A DNA stretch of 10,908 nucleotides from Flavobacteriales bacterium (GTDB lineage Bacteria; Bacteroidota; Bacteroidia; Flavobacteriales_D; Sanyastnellaceae). The notes under the pieces were generated by a model. It worked only from the letters and a program-made list of their open reading frames with translations, had not been told where the DNA came from and ran no database searches. The first letter of the stretch is position 1. Each line of letters begins with the position of its first letter. The position numbers and the translations under genes are program-made. Below, one piece after another: positions 7,448 through 10,908 of this stretch. The stretch spans positions 1-10,908 of the forward strand of contig JAPKBK010000040.1 in NCBI GenBank assembly GCA_028823435.1, read 5' to 3'.

Positions 7448-8020
7448 ATGAATAAGCTTGTTAGATTTATTTTAATCATCACAAATTTGGCTTTGTGTTT
7501 CTTCGCTCCACCTTCATCGAGTTTCGCCCAGGAGGGTCGCTCTTGGTGGAAAAATATATTTCGATCCGCACCCGATACAACCCAGATTGTTGAACAAATC
7601 ACCCCTTTGGACAGTTCCATTACAATTCAGGAAAACACCATTGAGATGATTGATTCTATCAATTTTATAGATGAAATCGAGGTGTTAGAAAAAAGAGTCG
7701 GAATGGGGCACGTTCAAATTTATATGGACGCCTCAATAATGAGCATCAATGCAAATGCGCTTGATGAGGTGAACCATTTAAAAGGATATCGTGTTCAAAT
7801 TCATTTCGGCAGTCTGGAAAGTGCGCGTGAAGTTCGCGCCAAATGCAGACGTCAACTGGCCGGAAAAAAGGTCTATCTGGAATCAATCGCACCAAACTAT
7901 ATTGTCTCCGTAGGAAATTACAGAGACCGATGGGAGGCTGAATTTGAATTAGGCGCATTGAAAAAAAGCTACCCTAATGCAGTCATTGTCCCGACTGATA
8001 TAGAAACACCTAAACTTTGA
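7448..8020 (+). CDS. Secreted SPOR-domain protein, probable peptidoglycan binding
   Basis: Encodes 190 residues. An N-terminal signal peptide has Lys3/Arg6, a hydrophobic core at about 7-20 and likely cleavage after SSFA at residue 27, so the mature protein should be periplasmic. Residues 30-110 are a low-similarity, mostly acidic linker. Residues 113-182 match the SPOR fold: GYRVQIHFGSLESAREVRAK opens it, and NYIVSVGNYRDRWEAEFELG followed by YPNAVIV closes it. SPOR domains bind glycan strands stripped of stem peptides, often at division sites, so a cell-wall role is likely but the exact function is unknown. The gene is divergent from actA and convergent with infB (11 bp between stops). It carries no catalytic domain. 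The ATG is the only sensible start, as no other Met precedes the signal sequence. Confidence 0.9.
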   Translation: MNKLVRFILIITNLALCFFAPPSSSFAQEGRSWWKNIFRSAPDTTQIVEQITPLDSSITIQENTIEMIDSINFIDEIEVLEKRVGMGHVQIYMDASIMSINANALDEVNHLKGYRVQIHFGSLESAREVRAKCRRQLAGKKVYLESIAPNYIVSVGNYRDRWEAEFELGALKKSYPNAVIVPTDIETPKL

Positions 8021-8053
8021 ACGTCTGTAGATTAACTATCTAACGTTTGTTTT
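8020..8053 (+). terminator. Candidate hairpin terminator of the SPOR gene, overlapping the infB stop
   Basis: From the last base of the SPOR stop codon, AACGT (8020-8024) pairs with ACGTT (8043-8047). After a 3-nt bulge, TAGAT (8028-8032) pairs with ATCTA (8038-8042) around the loop TAACT. The plus strand continues with TGTTTT, a fair U-rich tail. The stem is AT-rich and bulged, so it is not strong. In the infB direction the tail after the hairpin is less U-rich. The structure spans the infB stop codon and its last four sense codons. Confidence 0.45.
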
Positions 8054-10908
8054 ACCTCTATTTCTTCGTAAGCCTCGATAACGTCTCCGACTTTAATGTC
8101 GTTGAACTTATCAATATTTAGTCCGCACTCGTATCCTTTTGCGACTTCCTTTGCGTCGTCTTTGAATCTCTTGAGCGAACCTAACAAGCCCGTATAAACA
8201 ACGATTCCCTCACGAAGTACCCGAACCTTGTTGGAACGTAAAATCTTGCCCTCATTGACAATACAACCGGCAATTGTTCCGATTTTAGAAATCTTAAAGG
8301 TCTCACGAATTTCAGCACTTCCTACAACTTTCTCTTCGATCTTCGCTGAAAGGAGTCCCTCCATTGCCTCACGAATCTCTTCAATTGCTTTGTAGATGAC
8401 AGAGTATAGCTTGATCTGTACTTCCTCTTCTTCCGCGAGTTTACGCGCAGTTGCTGAAGGACGTACCTGGAAGCCAATAATGTAAGCGTTTGATGCTGAC
8501 GCAAGGAGTATATCTGATTCTGAAATCTGACCTACTGCCTTGTGGATAATCTTCACTTGAACCTTCTCCGTAGAAAGTTTTTCAAGAGAATCCCCGAGCG
8601 CCTCGATAGATCCATCCACATCACCTTTAACAATCAGGTTGAGCTCCTTGAATTCTCCCACTGCAATACGACGTCCCAATTCCTCAAGAGTGACACTCTT
8701 CTGAGTACGGACACCTTGCTCACGTTGACGCTGCTGTCTTTTAACAGCAATTGTACGCGCTTCTTTCTCATCTTCAAACACGTTGAAGTTATCGCCTGCA
8801 TTAGGCGCGCCATCAAAACCGAGAACAGAGACAGGAACAGAAGGTCCTGCTTCATCAACACGGTTTCCGCGTTCATCGAACATCGCTTTAATTTTACCTG
8901 AATACTGACCCGCAAGTATAGGGTCTCCAACGTGAAGCGTGCCAGACTCAACCAACAGGTTCGTGACATATCCACGTCCAATATCTAGTGTGCTTTCAAC
9001 GACTGTTCCGACAGCACGTTTTTCAGGGTTTGCTTTTAATTCAAGCATTTCAGCTTCTAAAAGTACTTTCTCAAGTAATTCTTCAATATTTGTACCCTCT
9101 TTTGCAGAGATTTCTTGGCACTGATACTTTCCTCCCCACTCCTCAACCAGCACATTCATCTCGCTAAGTTCCTTTTTAATCTTATCTGGATTAGCTGCTT
9201 CCCTGTCCATTTTATTAAGCGCAAAAATCATAGGTATTTCAGCCGCTTGAGCATGGTGAATAGCCTCCTTTGTTTGAGGCATTACAGCATCGTCAGACGC
9301 AATAACAATGATTGCTAAATCAGTAACTTGAGCACCACGAGCACGCATCGCTGTGAAGGCCTCGTGACCTGGAGTGTCTAAGAATGTGATCTGTTGGCCA
9401 CTTTCGACAACGACAGAGTAAGCACCAATATGCTGGGTAATACCTCCTGCTTCACCTGCTATTACATTGGCTTTCCGCACGTAATCCAGAAGTGAGGTTT
9501 TACCGTGGTCAACGTGACCCATGACTGTTATAATCGGTGGACGAGAAACCAAATCTTCCTCACTGTCTTTTTCTAATTCGATGGAATCCTCAAGATCCGA
9601 ACTTACAAACTCGGCTTCAAATCCGAAGTCTTCAGCAATCATCGTAATCGTTTCTGAATCTAGTCTCTGATTAATTGAAACCATGATTCCCAAAGTCATA
9701 CACGCAGAGATTACATCATTGACAGACTTATCCATCATAGTTGCGAGCTCCTGAACAGTGACGAATTCAGTTAATTTAAGGACTGTCTCCTCCAACTGCT
9801 GTCGCACCATTTCATCATCCGAACGATCTTTAATATCCTTACGTTTTGCGCGCCTCATCTTAGAAGACTTCGACTTCTTACCACCTGAAAGACGTGCAAG
9901 TGTATCTCTAATTTCCTTCTTAATATCTTCCTGACTCACCTCCTTTTTAACGACGCCTCTGTTACCTGGCCCTCTATTTGGGCCCCCGCGCCCTACCGGG
10001 CCCTTACTCACTCCACCTCTGGCGGCACCGCCTGGTCCTTTATTCACACCGGGTCTTCCTCCTGCACCAGCTGGAGCTGGTCGACCTACGCCTCTCCCAG
10101 TCGTCTTAGCTTGCTTTTCTATGTCAACCTTAACTCTTACTCTCTTTCGTTTGCCGTTGTCCTTTGTCCTTTTCTTCTCAACCGGAAGTACGATTTTCCC
10201 CAAAACTTTGGGGCCTGTGAGCTTCTCGACTTTTGTTTTAATAAGCGTATTAGATGGCTTTTCTTCAATTACATCTGGTGAAATAACGATATCTGGCAAA
10301 GCTGATTTCACAACAATCTTATCTTTTTCTGCATTCGCCTTTGCTCTTGCAACAACTGCGGCAGCTTTCTTTTCTGAGGCTTCCTTTGCTTGAGCTTCAA
10401 AATCCAATTTCCCAAGAACCTTTAAACCTTTGACCTCTGGCGCTTTTACAGCCCCCTTGACCTTCGCTTCTTTGTCTTTTGACGTTGCAGCAGCTTGGGC
10501 TTTGGCTTCAGCAGCTTGGGCTTCGGCAGCTTGGGCTTCGGCTTCGGCAGCTTGGGCTTCGGCTTCAGCAGCTTGGGCTGCGGCTTTTGCAGCGGCTTCA
10601 GCTTTGGCTTGAGCCAACTTCGCGTTATTTGCCACTTCTTCAGCAGCAGCTTCCTCAGCAGCTTTTAAAGCAGCTTCTGATGCCGCTTTTGCTTTTTGTT
10701 TCTCAGCAGCTACAGCCAATTCATCCTCAACACTTTTAGATCTTGCAACATCAGGCTGCGCATCGCTCTTCTTGAAAATACTGAGATCAATTTCTTGCTC
10801 TTCAACCTCAACTTTCATTGCGGGACGTTTTCTTGCACTAGCAAGCGTAATGTTTTCACGTTCCGCAACAGTGACTGAAGACCTCTGTGCCGCTTCCTTA
10901 TCCTCTTT
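8032..10908 (-). CDS. infB: Translation initiation factor IF-2 (5' end outside the window)
   Basis: IF-2 is the cytoplasmic GTPase that brings initiator fMet-tRNA to the 30S subunit and promotes subunit joining. Counting from an ATG at 10818, an IF2_N-type domain lies at about 342-400. The GTPase motifs are GHVDHGKT (434-441), GGITQHIG (458-465), DTPG (481-484), NKMD (535-538) and SAK (571-573). Domains II, III and the fMet-tRNA-binding C domain follow, with Cys852 and Cys898 at conserved positions. The N-terminal part holds an Ala/Gln/Glu repeat (about 80-112), a Lys-rich stretch and a Gly/Pro/Arg-rich disordered segment (240-290), as is common in Bacteroidota IF-2. The frame stays open for 30 codons beyond 10818 to the window edge and reads charged, IF-2-like sequence, so 10818 is almost certainly an internal Met and the true start lies outside. 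Confidence 0.97.
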   Translation of the reverse strand, partial: KEDKEAAQRSSVTVAERENITLASARKRPAMKVEVEEQEIDLSIFKKSDAQPDVARSKSVEDELAVAAEKQKAKAASEAALKAAEEAAAEEVANNAKLAQAKAEAAAKAAAQAAEAEAQAAEAEAQAAEAQAAEAKAQAAATSKDKEAKVKGAVKAPEVKGLKVLGKLDFEAQAKEASEKKAAAVVARAKANAEKDKIVVKSALPDIVISPDVIEEKPSNTLIKTKVEKLTGPKVLGKIVLPVEKKRTKDNGKRKRVRVKVDIEKQAKTTGRGVGRPAPAGAGGRPGVNKGPGGAARGGVSKGPVGRGGPNRGPGNRGVVKKEVSQEDIKKEIRDTLARLSGGKKSKSSKMRRAKRKDIKDRSDDEMVRQQLEETVLKLTEFVTVQELATMMDKSVNDVISACMTLGIMVSINQRLDSETITMIAEDFGFEAEFVSSDLEDSIELEKDSEEDLVSRPPIITVMGHVDHGKTSLLDYVRKANVIAGEAGGITQHIGAYSVVVESGQQITFLDTPGHEAFTAMRARGAQVTDLAIIVIASDDAVMPQTKEAIHHAQAAEIPMIFALNKMDREAANPDKIKKELSEMNVLVEEWGGKYQCQEISAKEGTNIEELLEKVLLEAEMLELKANPEKRAVGTVVESTLDIGRGYVTNLLVESGTLHVGDPILAGQYSGKIKAMFDERGNRVDEAGPSVPVSVLGFDGAPNAGDNFNVFEDEKEARTIAVKRQQRQREQGVRTQKSVTLEELGRRIAVGEFKELNLIVKGDVDGSIEALGDSLEKLSTEKVQVKIIHKAVGQISESDILLASASNAYIIGFQVRPSATARKLAEEEEVQIKLYSVIYKAIEEIREAMEGLLSAKIEEKVVGSAEIRETFKISKIGTIAGCIVNEGKILRSNKVRVLREGIVVYTGLLGSLKRFKDDAKEVAKGYECGLNIDKFNDIKVGDVIEAYEEIEVKQTLDS
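10491..10578. repeat. In-frame tandem repeat inside infB
   Basis: The 10-bp core CAGCTTGGGC (plus strand) occurs exactly at 10491, 10512, 10527, 10548 and 10569, giving spacings of 21, 15, 21 and 21 bp. All spacings are multiples of three, so the tract encodes alternating 7-residue (AQAAEAE-type) and 5-residue (AQAAE-type) units in the IF-2 N-terminal region. The near identity of units at DNA level suggests expansion by slippage or unequal recombination. Confidence 0.85.

Noticed and set aside
8542..8981. Open frames of 119 codons (plus) and 115 codons (minus, other frame) within infB
   Set aside because: Both lie inside the IF-2 domain II/III coding sequence and are frame shadows.
10483..10581. 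Regular repeat considered as a CRISPR array
   Set aside because: Units are 15-21 bp without unique spacers, are in frame and code for part of IF-2.
10430..10612. Plus-strand Ala/Trp/Ser-rich frame that resembles a repetitive peptide
   Set aside because: It is the antisense reading of the IF-2 repeat tract; the pattern comes from the repeat rather than from selection on a protein.
1..10908. Search for mobile elements, defence genes, tRNAs or rRNAs
   Set aside because: Essentially all sequence is taken up by housekeeping and respiratory genes. I saw no transposase, integrase, terminal inverted repeats or tRNA-like structure.

Overview
The window looks like a piece of a Bacteroidota chromosome, most likely from a marine flavobacterium-like lineage (Flavobacteriales). 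The evidence is the gene content (a full alternative complex III, ACIII, gene set in the order actA-B-C-D-E-F), the extended Tat-type leader on ActB, an ActA with a fused extra heme domain, promoter-like motifs of the Bacteroidota TAnnTTTG type, and start sites without Shine-Dalgarno sequences. The lineage call is an inference from protein style and gene order, not from a marker-gene search.

Layout. Bases 1-7284 hold a minus-strand operon read from right to left: actA (5857-7284), actB (2657-5836), actC (1270-2646), actD (726-1262), actE (55-729) and the first 17 codons of actF (1-52). The genes are separated by 20, 10 and 7 bp, then overlap by 4 bp, then are separated by 2 bp. This is the layout of one co-transcribed, translationally coupled unit for one membrane complex. 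A divergent intergenic region (about 7285-7447) holds candidate promoters and an operator-like palindrome. A plus-strand gene for a secreted SPOR-domain protein follows (7448-8020). It converges, with only 11 bp between stop codons, on infB (8032 to beyond 10908, minus strand), which encodes translation initiation factor IF-2 and whose 5' end lies outside the window.

How the genes work together. ACIII is a quinol:cytochrome c oxidoreductase that replaces the bc1 complex. ActC and ActF are NrfD-type membrane subunits (quinol side). ActB is a molybdopterin-oxidoreductase-like plus ferredoxin-like subunit with four Fe-S clusters. ActA (six c hemes here) and ActE (one c heme) pass electrons out to a cytochrome c or directly to a terminal oxidase, and ActD is a small membrane subunit. 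Genes for a cytochrome oxidase would be expected just beyond position 1. The SPOR protein (probable peptidoglycan binding) and IF-2 are not functionally linked to ACIII in an obvious way, but I recall the same neighbourhood in other Bacteroidota.

I see no mobile element, CRISPR array, tRNA, rRNA or defence system, and nothing that amounts to a wholly undescribed system. The more notable details are an EF-hand-like calcium loop inserted in ActB just before its Fe-S half, an extra segment in ActA between heme motifs 4 and 5, a length-variable-looking repeat tract in infB, a possible leaderless promoter for the SPOR gene, and a hairpin terminator candidate that overlaps the infB stop codon.
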